Below, in pieces: positions 8,384 through 17,050 of a stretch of 64,000 nt of DNA. A program made the position numbers and the translations under genes. Location of the stretch: NCBI GenBank assembly GCA_028278125.1, contig JANQEY010000088.1:1-64000 (forward strand), written 5' to 3'. The stretch's first letter is position 1; each line of letters starts with the position of its first letter. This stretch comes from a bacterium (lineage in GTDB: Bacteria; Electryoneota; Electryoneia; Electryoneales; Electryoneaceae). The notes under the pieces were generated by a model, which saw nothing but the letters and a program-made list of their open reading frames with translations, was not told the origin of the DNA and did not search any database.

Positions 8384-9700
8384 TTACAGGAATTCTATCT
8401 TTGCTTTCGAATTATTCACGTGGTCGCGCATCGCGTTACGTGCATCGAAAACAAGCTGAGCATTGTCTGCCACAACCTGATAATCTACTTTCTGGTGAGC
8501 GGTCGTAATAATAACCAGGTCCTGCTCTTTTAACAATTGTGGTGTGAGATCGGTGGATTCCAGTTCCAGCGAATCAAATTTAACCGTTGGACAATAGGGA
8601 TCGGAGAAAATAACATCTGCACCTCGCTGAACCAGCAGAGTAAATACATCCAGCGCCGGTGATTCCCTTAAGTCATCGATATCATTTTTATAGGCCATTC
8701 CCAGCAGCAGGATTTTGGCGCCTTTTAACGGCTTACCATCAACGTTCAACAATTCCATTGCCCTGCTAACAGTATATTCAGGCATATGAGTATTTATCTC
8801 AGTTGCCAGTTCGATAAAACGTGTTTTGTATTTCAGGCTCCTCATTTTCCAGGACAGGTAGCTTGGATCGATTGGTATACAATGACCGCCGAGTCCCGGA
8901 CCAGGGAAAAAGGGCATAAATCCAAATGGTTTAGTCTTGGCGGCATTGATTATTTCCCAGACGTCCACATCCAGGAGGTTGCAAATTATTGCCAGCTCGT
9001 TGGCGAGCCCGATGTTAATAGCCCTGAATGTATTTTCATAAAGCTTAACCATTTCAGCAGCAGCGGAAGAGGAGACAGGCACGACTGTATCAACAATTTC
9101 ATTATAAAAAGCGCATGCGACGTCAGTACCGCTTGATGACAATCCACCAACTACTTTCGGAGTATTTTTCACACCATATACGGGATTTCCGGGATCGATA
9201 CGTTCAGGGCTGAATGCGATAAAAATATCCTCGCCAACCTTTAGCCCGAAGCTTTCAACTTCCGGAACAAACATTTCTTCAGTTGTTCCTGGATAGGTTG
9301 TACTTTCCAGGATCAACAGCATACCACTGTGGAAATACGGTTTCATCGAATTCAGGGCAGATATAATGAAACTGACATCCGGATCGCCGGTTTTATTAAG
9401 CGGTGTGGGGACAGTAATGATAACTACTTCCACATCTTTAACAGCACTGTAATCTGTAGTAGCTTTTAACGTTCCAGCGTCAACAAGCGGTTTTACGTTT
9501 TCCGTATCGACATCCTGGATATAACTTTCGCCCCTGTTAACCTGTTCAACTTTATCTTCATCAAGCTCAATTCCGATAGTTGGGAATCCGGCACGGGCGG
9601 ATAACTCAGCCATGGGGTAACCGACATAGCCCATACCGATGACAGCAACTCTGGCTGTTCGATTGAGAAAACGTTCCTTGAGGAAATCTGCCTTATTCAT
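8384..9700 (-). CDS. UDP-N-acetylglucosamine 6-dehydrogenase-like nucleotide-sugar dehydrogenase (WbpA type)
   Basis: 438 residues from the ATG at 9698-9700; a GTG one codon earlier is possible. Family features: N-terminal NAD-binding VAVIGMGYVGYPMAE with an ELDEDKVEQVNRGESYI segment, the STTYPGTTEE motif, the active-site region GPGLGGHCIPIDP containing the catalytic cysteine, and a C-terminal UDP-binding Rossmann half (KILLLGMAYKNDIDDLRESPALD). These enzymes oxidise a UDP-sugar C6 hydroxyl to a carboxylate in two NAD-dependent steps, feeding polysaccharide synthesis. The spacing of 'GESYIQDV' favours the WbpA/TviB branch over UDP-glucose dehydrogenase. No other polysaccharide gene is adjacent, so its end product is unknown. 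Confidence 0.9.
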   Translation of the reverse strand: MNKADFLKERFLNRTARVAVIGMGYVGYPMAELSARAGFPTIGIELDEDKVEQVNRGESYIQDVDTENVKPLVDAGTLKATTDYSAVKDVEVVIITVPTPLNKTGDPDVSFIISALNSMKPYFHSGMLLILESTTYPGTTEEMFVPEVESFGLKVGEDIFIAFSPERIDPGNPVYGVKNTPKVVGGLSSSGTDVACAFYNEIVDTVVPVSSSAAAEMVKLYENTFRAINIGLANELAIICNLLDVDVWEIINAAKTKPFGFMPFFPGPGLGGHCIPIDPSYLSWKMRSLKYKTRFIELATEINTHMPEYTVSRAMELLNVDGKPLKGAKILLLGMAYKNDIDDLRESPALDVFTLLVQRGADVIFSDPYCPTVKFDSLELESTDLTPQLLKEQDLVIITTAHQKVDYQVVADNAQLVFDARNAMRDHVNNSKAKIEFL

Positions 9701-10159
9701 CACGTATACTCGCAGGTAAATGTTTAGAAAAATTTTATAAAGTTATTCTCCGTAATTCATCGGATGATGACTACAGAACCTTAAAGTTATTATCAATATT
9801 ATATTTCTAACAGCATTTTTCATATCAAAATCAGTACACCTCGATTCTGCATAATTGAATGACCAAATCTATATTGGGTTAATTACAATCGCAAGATCAA
9901 TAAATAATGATTAGAATCGGAGCCAGCCAGACCAGTACAAAGATTCGATTCAGTACTTAAATTATAGCAACAAGAATTCTTAAGGATTTACTTTATCAAC
10001 TAGTAAGGCATAGACAGTGTCCCATAGTTTACTTTTCATCCCCAATCCGCTTGACATGTCCTCGGTACTAATTTACTTTTCAATATCTGGAATTGAATAT
10101 TACAGGGAATCTGTAAATATATAGGTTTATTAGCGAGTACATCTTGATGTACACCAACT
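9701..10159. other. Intergenic region between divergent genes
   Basis: About 460 AT-rich bases with no credible ORF. It should hold the promoters of the dehydrogenase (minus) and of the barrel protein (plus). Only one candidate, at 10051-10079, is legible to me. Confidence 0.5.
10051..10079 (+). promoter_or_regulatory. Possible promoter for the 10160 gene
   Basis: A perfect TTGACA at 10051-10056 is followed after 17 bases by TACTTT (4 of 6 matches) at 10074-10079, about 80 bases before the first ATG. The weak -10 keeps this tentative. Confidence 0.35.
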
Positions 10160-11383
10160 ATGAGGCGTGGTATGTGTATCCATAGAAGTTCAGTCGGTCA
10201 TGCCCGGTATATGTATCCGTTTCTGATATTGGCGTTATTGATCTTTTTAGCGCCGGTCAGTTCTTTTTGTGAACAGCTGAATGGTGGGTACTCCATGCAG
10301 TATGCCACCAGCGCACTGACGATTCCTTTCAGGGCTCAGCAATACGTGGTACATACTCGTGGCTCAAGCGTCAGCACCGATGCCGGTACCTGGACAAATG
10401 CTACCGGGGCATTCAGTTTCAGTTATGGTTACAAGACGAACCTCGAACTTGAATTGACAGCTATCTTGTACCAGGACCTGAACCTCGCAGCTGAATACAC
10501 CACTGAAGAACCCGGGCCAGAAGATGAAAGGCAAGCAACTAATATTCCTGACAACCTTTATTTCCGTTGGAAATATGGAAATATGCGTTTGACCAGCGGC
10601 CTGCCGTTGTTCTTTGGAGTCCAGGGAACAGCTCATATGCGCCTCTCGAAGGGTACTATCACCAACGTCTGGTTGGAGCCCTATTACGGGGACAAAATGT
10701 CCACCCAGATAAACCTTTTGTTCAGTTATATTTCCAATCCACTTTATCCTGATGATGGATTCCAGGCGCATTATAATGTTGGATACATCAACCTTAATGA
10801 CGCTGCTACATTCAGCAAGTCAACAGACGCGTTGAAGGTTTACTTCGGTCTCTATTATCCATTTTCTCCACGATTTGCAGGAATGCTTGAAACCCAGGGT
10901 ACATACTTCTTCGGTTATCCTGAATTTGCCGAAGATATTTTTTCCATGGAAGAATACGGCTACATCACGCCTTCCATCCGGTACCGTTTTTCAAATATTG
11001 TATCATATGTAGGTGGTGTTGATATCCTTTTCTACGAGGGTGAGGAAAATACATCTCCACTGCTCCAGCCTGAGGGATTCCCGAACTATCCCGGTTGGCG
11101 AATCAGCAGCAAGCTGGTCTTTACCCCAATTATGGGTGGAATCGAAGGTCCCGGGTATACTACCGGAGCTTACATGCCGGGAGCTATGCCCATGGCGCAG
11201 CCATCTGCCGTAGGCGGAGCATACGGCGCAGCCAACCGCGCGGCATTGTATGACTGGGGTGGCAGTGTCAAGGACGATGTCCAGTACATAGAAGTTGAGC
11301 TGGATAAGATCCGTGAAGACCGCCGTAAAGCAGAAGAAAAGCTTCAAAAGATCAAAAAGAAACTGAAGAGTGGTAATAAGTAA
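10160..11383 (+). CDS. Predicted outer-membrane barrel protein with C-terminal coiled coil
   Basis: 407 residues from the first ATG; in-frame ATGs at 10172 and 10211 are alternatives, and no start has a good ribosome site. A hydrophobic signal segment (YPFLILALLIFLAPVSS) ends near residue 36. Residues ~45-325 are rich in alternating aromatic/polar strands and turns (FSFSYGYKTNLELELTAILY, VYFGLYYPFSP, YGYITPSIRYRFSNIVSYVGGV), like a transporter or channel barrel. Next come a Gly/Pro/Ala/Met-rich linker (~330-362) and a charged coiled coil (IEVELDKIREDRRKAEEKLQ). No family is recognised. The C-terminal coil is unusual for a barrel, which normally ends on its last strand; it may reach back into the periplasm. 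A strong terminator follows. Confidence 0.7.
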   Translation: MRRGMCIHRSSVGHARYMYPFLILALLIFLAPVSSFCEQLNGGYSMQYATSALTIPFRAQQYVVHTRGSSVSTDAGTWTNATGAFSFSYGYKTNLELELTAILYQDLNLAAEYTTEEPGPEDERQATNIPDNLYFRWKYGNMRLTSGLPLFFGVQGTAHMRLSKGTITNVWLEPYYGDKMSTQINLLFSYISNPLYPDDGFQAHYNVGYINLNDAATFSKSTDALKVYFGLYYPFSPRFAGMLETQGTYFFGYPEFAEDIFSMEEYGYITPSIRYRFSNIVSYVGGVDILFYEGEENTSPLLQPEGFPNYPGWRISSKLVFTPIMGGIEGPGYTTGAYMPGAMPMAQPSAVGGAYGAANRAALYDWGGSVKDDVQYIEVELDKIREDRRKAEEKLQKIKKKLKSGNK

Positions 11384-11696
11384 TCAAGTCCTAGACTTTT
11401 ATATAGATAATAATCAGACCGGTTGAAAACCGGTCTTTTTTATATTCCCCAACCAATCTAGCCATAACTACTCGTATCAAAATGTGCTTGTGTAGCCTAG
11501 GTTGGCTTTAATCCTCTTTAGTTTTCCTGCCTATTTCAGCTTTTGCGAAGATAGAAACGCAGGTGACTGCAACCCGGGCAATTTTTCCTTTAATCCCATC
11601 AAATTATACTCTCGAGAGTTTTTTGGAAACTTTTTCACGGTTGAATTGTCTTATAGGTATACCAAATCCCAAATCATTATTTACCTGGAGTCAAAC
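11384..11696. other. Spacer between the barrel protein gene and the PDZ protein gene
   Basis: Apart from the terminator at 11417-11441 I see no firm element. The frame of the PDZ gene is open from 11502, but that part has no signal-peptide logic and no ribosome site, so it is treated as leader. Confidence 0.45.
11417..11441 (+). terminator. Strong rho-independent terminator
   Basis: GACCGGTT (11417-11424) pairs perfectly with AACCGGTC (11428-11435) around a GAA loop and is followed by six T. It ends the transcript of the barrel protein gene. Confidence 0.85.
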
Positions 11697-12872
11697 ATGC
11701 AGAAGATGAGAAAAATTTCCTTTACTATACTGCTTCCGATCGCGGTTGTATTGGCTACCGCGATGTTGTCTGTCCCGGCATTTGCCGGTGAAGAATGTGA
11801 TTGTGATGATAAAGATTGCAAGTGTTCCAGCTACGCTTTCCTGGGTGTGGTTACGACCGAGTTGGATGACGCTCTCCGTGAAGCCCTCGATTTTGAAGAG
11901 GCCGGTGTCCTGATTGAGGACGTTGTCAAAGGTTCAGCTGCTGAGGAAGCCGGGTTAAAAGAGGGTGACATAATCATGGAGCTGGCAGGTACTCCAATAT
12001 TTACCGTTAAACGTCTCAGCAAGACCATCAAGCGTCACGATCCCGGTGAAAAGGTGGGTATTCTTCTTTTCCGTAAGGGTAAAAAGATGGATATGAATGT
12101 TGCCCTCGGTGAAAAGAAGCACGAGAAACATACTTATTTACATGAATTCCACGATAAAGGTCACAAAATCATCAAGAAGATGGGACCGAAAATGAAATGG
12201 CACCAGAAAAAATCAAAGCCTGATGTTTGGCTAGGAGTGATGCTTGATGACCTTAATGAACAGCTTGGTGAATATTTCGGCGTGAAAAAAGACATGGGTA
12301 TCCTGGTAACTGAAGTATTTGATGGTTCCCCTGCAATGGAAGCCGGATTAAAAGCGGGTGATGTGATTATAGATATCGCCGGTATAGCAATCGAAGAAGT
12401 CAGCGATGTCCACGAAGTATTCGAGGAGAAGGAACCGGGTGACGAAGTTGATATTACTGTCATGCGTGACCGTAAAAAGACCAAGATTAAGGCTACACTA
12501 GGTGAATACCCTGAAGATATGGATTATGGTTGGAATGAATTTGGCCAGGATATCGAGGTTATGGTCGAAGAGTTAATGGATGATATCGATATCGACCTGG
12601 ACGACCTGAAATTGCACGATATTTATATAGATACTGATGAGTATGATGATGATGAAATAATCATCCTCGATGAAGACAGGGTATCAGCAGATGAGCCACT
12701 TCCGATGGCATGGCAACTTGAAAACGGCAACCTGGTGAATTTTTTCGATATTGATGAGTCAGCAAGAGACGATAACGTGATAATTTTTGATCCTGTCCTC
12801 GATACTTTTCTGACCGACGAGATGCATGATAGAATCTATCAGCAGGAGGAAGGCGGAAATCTTCCTGACTAG
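11697..12872 (+). CDS. Secreted double-PDZ protein with acidic tail, no protease domain
   Basis: 391 residues from the ATG at 11697, chosen because GGAG lies 6 bases upstream and a signal peptide (LPIAVVLATAMLSVPAFAG) starts immediately. After the leader is a short Cys/Asp-rich patch (EECDCDDKDCKC). Two PDZ domains follow: about residues 45-140 (LGVVTTELDDAL...GVLIEDVVKGSAAEEAGLKEGDIIMEL) and 180-275 (a parallel LGVMLDDLNEQL...SPAMEAGLKAGDVIIDI). Both resemble the PDZ of HtrA/DegP-type proteases, but no trypsin-like domain or Ser-His-Asp motif is present. The last ~115 residues are very acidic (VEELMDDIDIDLDDL). A periplasmic peptide-binding or scaffolding role is inference. It is a single-gene unit with its own terminator. 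Confidence 0.8.
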   Translation: MQKMRKISFTILLPIAVVLATAMLSVPAFAGEECDCDDKDCKCSSYAFLGVVTTELDDALREALDFEEAGVLIEDVVKGSAAEEAGLKEGDIIMELAGTPIFTVKRLSKTIKRHDPGEKVGILLFRKGKKMDMNVALGEKKHEKHTYLHEFHDKGHKIIKKMGPKMKWHQKKSKPDVWLGVMLDDLNEQLGEYFGVKKDMGILVTEVFDGSPAMEAGLKAGDVIIDIAGIAIEEVSDVHEVFEEKEPGDEVDITVMRDRKKTKIKATLGEYPEDMDYGWNEFGQDIEVMVEELMDDIDIDLDDLKLHDIYIDTDEYDDDEIIILDEDRVSADEPLPMAWQLENGNLVNFFDIDESARDDNVIIFDPVLDTFLTDEMHDRIYQQEEGGNLPD

Positions 12873-12921
12873 GGTAACAATAATAATTAGTCGATTCCTG
12901 GATCATGAATAAGTGGGTGAG

Positions 12922-12960
12922 GACGTCATTCCTGCGAAAGCAGGAATCCAGTGTCGTTGG
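12922..12960. repeat. Dispersed palindromic element, family 'ACGACACTGGAT ... ATGACGTC'
   Basis: The core ATTCCTGC-GAAA-GCAGGAAT (12928-12947) is flanked by GGACGTC on the left and CCAGTGTCGTTGG on the right. The same flanks, reverse-complemented and with different stems, recur at 16844-16885 and 17005-17045. Confidence 0.75.
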
Positions 12961-13025
12961 TTTTTTGGATCCTGCACAGGAAATTATCTTCCACTTCAAT
13001 ATCAAACATATTTCTAGTTAAGTTC

Positions 13026-13067
13026 AAAGCAATATTAATCTGCATGATATAATATTGCTTTTTTTAT
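13026..13067 (+). terminator. Terminator of the PDZ protein gene
   Basis: AAAGCAATATTA (13026-13037) and TAATATTGCTTT (13050-13061) form a perfect 12-bp stem over a 12-base loop, continued by a T-run to about 13065. Confidence 0.75.
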
Positions 13068-13116
13068 GTTTAGCTATGACCAGGATAAAACAAAATTTCT
13101 CTCGGGACTGCAAACA

Positions 13117-13145
13117 TTGATTTTTTTCTAATATTATCTTATAAA
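13117..13145 (+). promoter_or_regulatory. Candidate promoter of the PIN-PhoH gene
   Basis: TTGATT (13117-13122) and TATAAA (13140-13145) are spaced by 17 bases and lie about 57 bases upstream of the ATG at 13202. Confidence 0.45.
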
Positions 13146-13201
13146 TTAATATCCTATTTTATCTATCACACCTCATTAATAGAAAGAAGAGATACCTCAA
13201 T

Positions 13202-14596
13202 ATGACAACCCGGGAAAAACATAAAAAAGCAGCAAAAAAAAGAACGGCATCATCGAAAAGTAAAAAGGGTAAAAGAAGCACAAAGATTTTTGTGCTGGAT
13301 ACAAATGTCCTGCTCCATGATCCGACGGCAATCACGCGCTTTGAAGAACATGATCTCGCAATCCCCATTACCGTCCTGGAAGAAATTGACCACTTCAAAC
13401 GTGGAACGGATACTATAAACTTCCATGCGCGTGAAGCAGCAAGGACAATGGACGAACTTGCGGCCAAGGGCAGGTTGACACAGGAAGGTGTACCTCTCGG
13501 TAACGGTAATGGTAACCTGAGTATTGTAGTTTCCGGTCAACCGCATGAAAAAGTAAAAGCGTCTTTCATGCAGGACATCTCCGATCACCGTATCCTTTCG
13601 TCAGCCCTGATGGTCAATGAACAGAATCCAGATCGAGATGTTGTCCTGGTTTCGAAAGATGTTTCCCTCAGGCTAAAAGCACGAAGTCTTGGCCTCCACG
13701 CTGAGGATTATGAAAATGATAAGATTCCCGATTTTGATAATCTCTACAAGGGACGATACGACCTTGCGCATGTAGATGATGCCATCATCGATAAATTATT
13801 TATAGAACCCTACAATATTCCCATTGAAGACCTGGATTTTGATGAACCTTTCCCAAACGCCTTCTTTATTCTTAGGGGTATGACTAAAAGCGCTATTGCC
13901 AGGTACGAGGTCAGGGAACGGGCCTTGGTCAGGGTGGAGAAGAGAACCTGTTTTGGTATTTATCCCAAGAACAGTGAACAGACATTCGCCCTCGATGCAT
14001 TAACAAATCCGAATATCCAGCTAGTAACTCTTTCCGGGAAAGCCGGAACAGGTAAAACCTTACTTGCTTTAGCAGGAGCTCTTGAATCACGGCAGAAATA
14101 CCACCAGATATACCTTGCGCGTCCTATTATCGCACTCTCAAACAGGGATATTGGCTATTTGCCCGGTGATGTCCATGAAAAGATTGATCCCTACATGCAG
14201 CCGTTATGGGACAACCTCGGTGTCATTCGAGGGCAGTTTAAACAGAATGACAACAATTATCTCAAAATCCAGAATATGCTCGATACCGAAAAACTGACAA
14301 TCAGCGCTCTCGCGTATATTCGTGGAAGAAGCCTCAACAGGATTTATTTTATTGTCGATGAAGCTCAGAATTTGACCGGTCATGAGGTTAAAACCATTAT
14401 TACTAGGGCTGGTGAGGGGACAAAGATTGTCTTTACAGGTGATCCTCAGCAGATTGACTCACCCTACCTGGATTCCCGTTCAAACGGTCTTTCAAAGATA
14501 ATCGACAGGATGAAAGGGCAGGAGATATACGCCCATATTTCGCTGGAGAAGGGTGAACGGAGTATGCTGGCAGACCTGGCTTCTTCGCTACTTTAA
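13202..14596 (+). CDS. PIN domain-PhoH-family ATPase (PhoH2/YlaK type)
   Basis: 464 residues. A lysine-rich N-terminus (residues 1-28) precedes a PIN ribonuclease-type domain at about 30-190, with FVLDTNVLLHDP (first acidic residue), EEIDHFK and the later DVVLVSKDVSLRLKA. The PhoH ATPase domain covers about 240-460: Walker A LSGKAGTGKTLLALA, the YLPGDVHEKIDPYMQPL motif, Walker B IYFIVDEAQN and the sensor-like FTGDPQQID. PIN-PhoH fusions act as RNA helicase-nucleases in characterised actinobacterial homologues; an RNA-processing role here is by family. A monocistronic unit preceded by a candidate promoter and followed by the repeat-rich spacer. Confidence 0.92.
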   Translation: MTTREKHKKAAKKRTASSKSKKGKRSTKIFVLDTNVLLHDPTAITRFEEHDLAIPITVLEEIDHFKRGTDTINFHAREAARTMDELAAKGRLTQEGVPLGNGNGNLSIVVSGQPHEKVKASFMQDISDHRILSSALMVNEQNPDRDVVLVSKDVSLRLKARSLGLHAEDYENDKIPDFDNLYKGRYDLAHVDDAIIDKLFIEPYNIPIEDLDFDEPFPNAFFILRGMTKSAIARYEVRERALVRVEKRTCFGIYPKNSEQTFALDALTNPNIQLVTLSGKAGTGKTLLALAGALESRQKYHQIYLARPIIALSNRDIGYLPGDVHEKIDPYMQPLWDNLGVIRGQFKQNDNNYLKIQNMLDTEKLTISALAYIRGRSLNRIYFIVDEAQNLTGHEVKTIITRAGEGTKIVFTGDPQQIDSPYLDSRSNGLSKIIDRMKGQEIYAHISLEKGERSMLADLASSLL

Positions 14597-14624
14597 TACT
14601 TCATTGTTGAGAGAAGGCCATATA

Positions 14625-14699
14625 CGTCATCGCGAGTGTAGCGAACCGAAAAGTCAGTGTAACTCGGTGGGTGTTGTTACCCACCACCAAAGCAATCTC
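14625..14699. repeat. Dispersed 'CGTCATCGCGAGTGTAGCGAA ... GCAATCTC' type element
   Basis: The ends CGTCATCGCGAG and AAGCAATCTC match, in reverse orientation, the element at 17105-17190 (GAGATTGCT ... CTCGCAATGACG). The middle parts differ and contain their own short inverted repeats (GGTGGGTGTTGTTACCCACC here). Confidence 0.6.
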
Positions 14700-14751
14700 T
14701 ATTTTTATTTAATTAGCAAAATTTTCCTGAACTGATTCAATTGTCCTCTTT

Positions 14752-14785
14752 GGGTGGCCCTGTTGGCTTCGACAACAGGGTTTAT
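14752..14785 (+). repeat. GGGTGNCCC-palindrome-GGGTTT element, copy 1
   Basis: GGGTGGCCC at 14752, then a hairpin CCCTGTTG (14758-14765) / CAACAGGG (14773-14780) with loop GCTTCGA, then GGGTTTATTA. Confidence 0.8.
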
Positions 14786-14812
14786 TATAATGCTCTAAAG
14801 CTATATAGATGC

Positions 14813-14846
14813 GGGTGCCCCTGTCAGCTTCGATGACAGGGTTTAA
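14813..14846 (+). repeat. GGGTGNCCC-palindrome-GGGTTT element, copy 2
   Basis: GGGTGCCCC, stem CCCTGTCA (14819-14826) / TGACAGGG (14834-14841), the same GCTTCGA loop as copy 1, then GGGTTTA. Confidence 0.8.
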
Positions 14847-14857
14847 TAATTACAACC

Positions 14858-14887
14858 GGGTGGCCCGACATCATTGTCGGGTTTCTT
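14858..14887 (+). repeat. GGGTGNCCC-palindrome-GGGTTT element, copy 3
   Basis: GGGTGGCCC, stem CCCGACA (14864-14870) / TGTCGGG (14875-14881) with loop TCAT, then GGGTTTCTT. Confidence 0.8.
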
Positions 14888-14937
14888 ACTGGCTTTATAT
14901 AATTTGGGGAATTGTAAGATCTATCAAATAAGGAATA

Positions 14938-14968
14938 GACCCTGTCATCGAAGCTGACAGGGCCACCC
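14938..14968 (-). repeat. GGGTGNCCC-palindrome-GGGTTT element, copy 4 (inverted)
   Basis: On the minus strand this reads GGGTGGCCC, stem CCCTGTCA / TGACAGGG with loop GCTTCGA, then GGGTC. It lies just beyond the stop of the FG-GAP gene and could act as its transcript end. Confidence 0.75.
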
Positions 14969-14977
14969 CCTTTATTT

Positions 14978-16066
14978 TTATTTTATTAGTAAGACTTTCT
15001 GCATTTCTTGATATGTTCTTGATATTACTAACTGCACAAAATAAATCCCACTGGAAAGTCCTGATCCATTAAAAACATAATCATGGTATCCGTAGCTGAA
15101 TTGCCCTTCAGAAAGTGAATACACTTTCTGCCCGGTGGTGTTGAAGATTTGCAGGGAGAGGTGGGATGGTTGAGGTAAGGCAACGGTTATAGTAGTTGAA
15201 GAGTTGAAAGGGTTGGGATAAACGGATTGAATCGCAAACTCGGCGGGGATGCTGGAAGCAAATGGATCATTCACAGCATTTGTAGTATCTACTATAGTAA
15301 AATGCCAGAACTGTTCTTCGGCCCATAGTTCAAGCCCATTATCTGCAACTGCCTTAACATCCCAGAAGTATTGTGTGCCTGGTACTCCCGAGAATACAAA
15401 GGTTGTATCTGTCGATTCAGCGATTATTTCATCGTTGTCTGGATCATCATGGCATTTAATATTATAAGTGATGTCTGTCTCGAAATTCGGAATTGCCTGG
15501 TTCCAAACAAGGACAACCTGTGTATCGGGTGTTGTGAATCCAGGTTCCGGTGATTCAAGGTGAAATGCTTCTATCTCTGCGTCAATTAACCTGTTTTCAA
15601 ACCAGGCGAACATTGGATATTGACCTGCAGTCGCCAATATATCAGGATCACCATCAAAATCAAGATCTATGATTGACATACAATTAGGTCCGATTGGACC
15701 ATAGAAATTCGGTGCTAACAGGGTTTCTTCAAAATTCTGATCCCCATCATTCAGCCATAGTGTGATTTCACCCCAAGCTCCGTTAAATTGATCGCCTGCC
15801 GCAGCAAGAAAATCCATGTCTCCATCAAGGTCAAGATCGCCAGCTTCAACCGCAATTGGTTCGCTATAAAAACCGATATGGTGTTCGCTGAAACCCGGAT
15901 TATCATTCCCGTTGTTTTCATACCAGTACAAATCGTCGTAAGCTGACCCAGGATTAATAACTAAATCCAAATCATTATCACTATCCATATCAGCAACATC
16001 GAATGCTATGCCGAGTTCACCACCATTGATCGTTAAATTGTTGGAAAAAGATAATTCACCGAGATT
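14978..16066 (-). pseudogene. FG-GAP/VCBS repeat surface protein, C-terminal part after an in-frame stop
   Basis: Downstream of a TAA at 16067-16069 the same frame continues without interruption to the stop at 14978, encoding about 362 residues. The first in-frame ATG is at 15988, but the repeat logic resumes directly after the stop (NLGELSFSNNLTINGGELGIAFDVADMDSDNDLDLV). It holds further FG-GAP-like units (DLDLDGDMDFLAA, DLDFDGDPDILATAG), a fibronectin-III-like segment (~VWNQAIPNFETDITYNIK to WHFTIVD) and a C-terminal sorting domain (SVYPNPFNSSTTI ... VLLIK). Whether the fragment is expressed is unknown. The break may be a true nonsense mutation, a sequencing error or a recoded codon. Confidence 0.8.
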
Positions 16067-16753
16067 TTACATCCACCAGTATCCACTAGGATTTGAATTT
16101 GCCCTGTAATAAACTATATCCAAGTCTTCATCACCATCCAAATCATCGAGACTTAAATCAAGAGGGCCCCAGCCAGTAAATTCAAAAGTGAGTGAATCGA
16201 ATAAACCCTCACCAAGATTTTCAAATACTATTATTTTCTCTGTGAAAATGATTTGACCCCATAAACCACTAGTAACTATATCTATATCTCCATCATTATC
16301 TAAATCACCTGTCCCCACGGGACCATGAATTCTCTGATCAGGAAGCAGATCGTGCACAATGAATGAAACAGGATTATCACCATTGTTCTCCCACCATTTC
16401 AAACAATTACCCCAATCACCATTATTAGAGCCAGTTGCAACAATATCCATATCACCGTCGTTATCAAGATCTTCAGCTTTAACATGCAAGCCAAATTCCA
16501 GATTATCCGGTAAAAAATGGCCGTCGAATTCTGGAGGCTGTCCCCCGAGGTTTTCCCACCACCTTACAGGATCATTCCTACCTGTACATATGACATCAAG
16601 ATCACCATCACCGTCAAGATCAGCGGCATCTTGAGACAATGGATCGACCAGGGCTGTTGATATTGTATGCCATGTGAAATCCGGTTGAGCTAAACAGGGC
16701 GAGAACAAGAAAAATATTAATATTATTGCCAGGAAACTTTTCTTGGTTTTCAT
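16067..16753 (-). pseudogene. FG-GAP/VCBS repeat surface protein, N-terminal part
   Basis: 228 residues starting at an ATG with AGGA 8 bases upstream. A signal peptide (SFLAIILIFFLFSPCLAQ) is followed by repeats of ~45-50 residues centred on DLDGDGDLDVICTG / WWENLGG, the calcium-binding DxDxDGxxD type seen in FG-GAP/VCBS propellers. It stops at TAA right after ...SGYWWM; in other repeats of the gene a W-W-x-N-x-G motif continues there, so a lysine codon (AAA) turned to TAA would explain it. Full-length gene: 14978-16753, about 591 codons. Without its C-terminal sorting domain the short product could not be sorted normally. Confidence 0.85.
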
Positions 16754-16843
16754 AAGATATTCCTACTGTTAATATCTAAAATAGTAAATTTCCCTGTTTG
16801 TTCCAAATCAATATTCTAATTCTAACCTTATAAAAAACAAAAC

Positions 16844-16885
16844 GACGCTGGATCCCCGGTCAAGCCGGGGACGACACTAAGCGTC
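16844..16885. repeat. Palindromic element, family 'ACGACACTGGAT ... ATGACGTC', divergent copy
   Basis: Inner stem CCCCGG (16854-16859) / CCGGGG (16865-16870) lies inside an outer pair GACGCT (16844) / AGCGTC (16880-16885). Confidence 0.65.
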
Positions 16886-17004
16886 ATTCCAATCTACCAG
16901 TTGTGGGTATATGTTCGTGTTAGCGAGAAACACAGATATCAGGTAGTCGCCTGATTATCAGGGTTTGATTAAAATATTTTTTATTTATTGTGTAGAAACC
17001 TTTA

Positions 17005-17045
17005 ACGACACTGGATCCCGGATCAAATCCGGGATGACATCGTTG
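17005..17045. repeat. Palindromic element, family 'ACGACACTGGAT ... ATGACGTC'
   Basis: ACGACACTGG is followed by ATCCCGGAT (17015-17023), CAA, ATCCGGGAT (17027-17035), then GACATCGTTGG. The flanks match the reverse complement of the element at 12922-12960; the stem differs. Confidence 0.75.
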
Positions 17046-17050
17046 GTGAG

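Larger units (their letters stand above)
14597..14977. other. Repeat-packed spacer between converging genes
   Basis: This 380-base stretch between the PhoH gene and the broken FG-GAP gene has no coding frame. It holds one 'GCGAGTGTAGCGAA...GCAATCTC' element (14625-14699) and four copies of the GGGTGNCCC/GGGTTT palindrome (14752, 14813, 14858 and, inverted, 14938), listed separately. Confidence 0.8.

Noticed and set aside
12661..13005. 114-codon minus-strand frame overlapping the PDZ gene end
   Set aside because: It runs antisense through coding sequence and a palindromic repeat, with no ribosome site or recognisable domain.
15988..16069. Frameshift between the two halves of the 15-16.7 kb FG-GAP gene
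   Set aside because: Codon-by-codon reading shows that both halves are in the same frame; the break is one TAA, not a shift.
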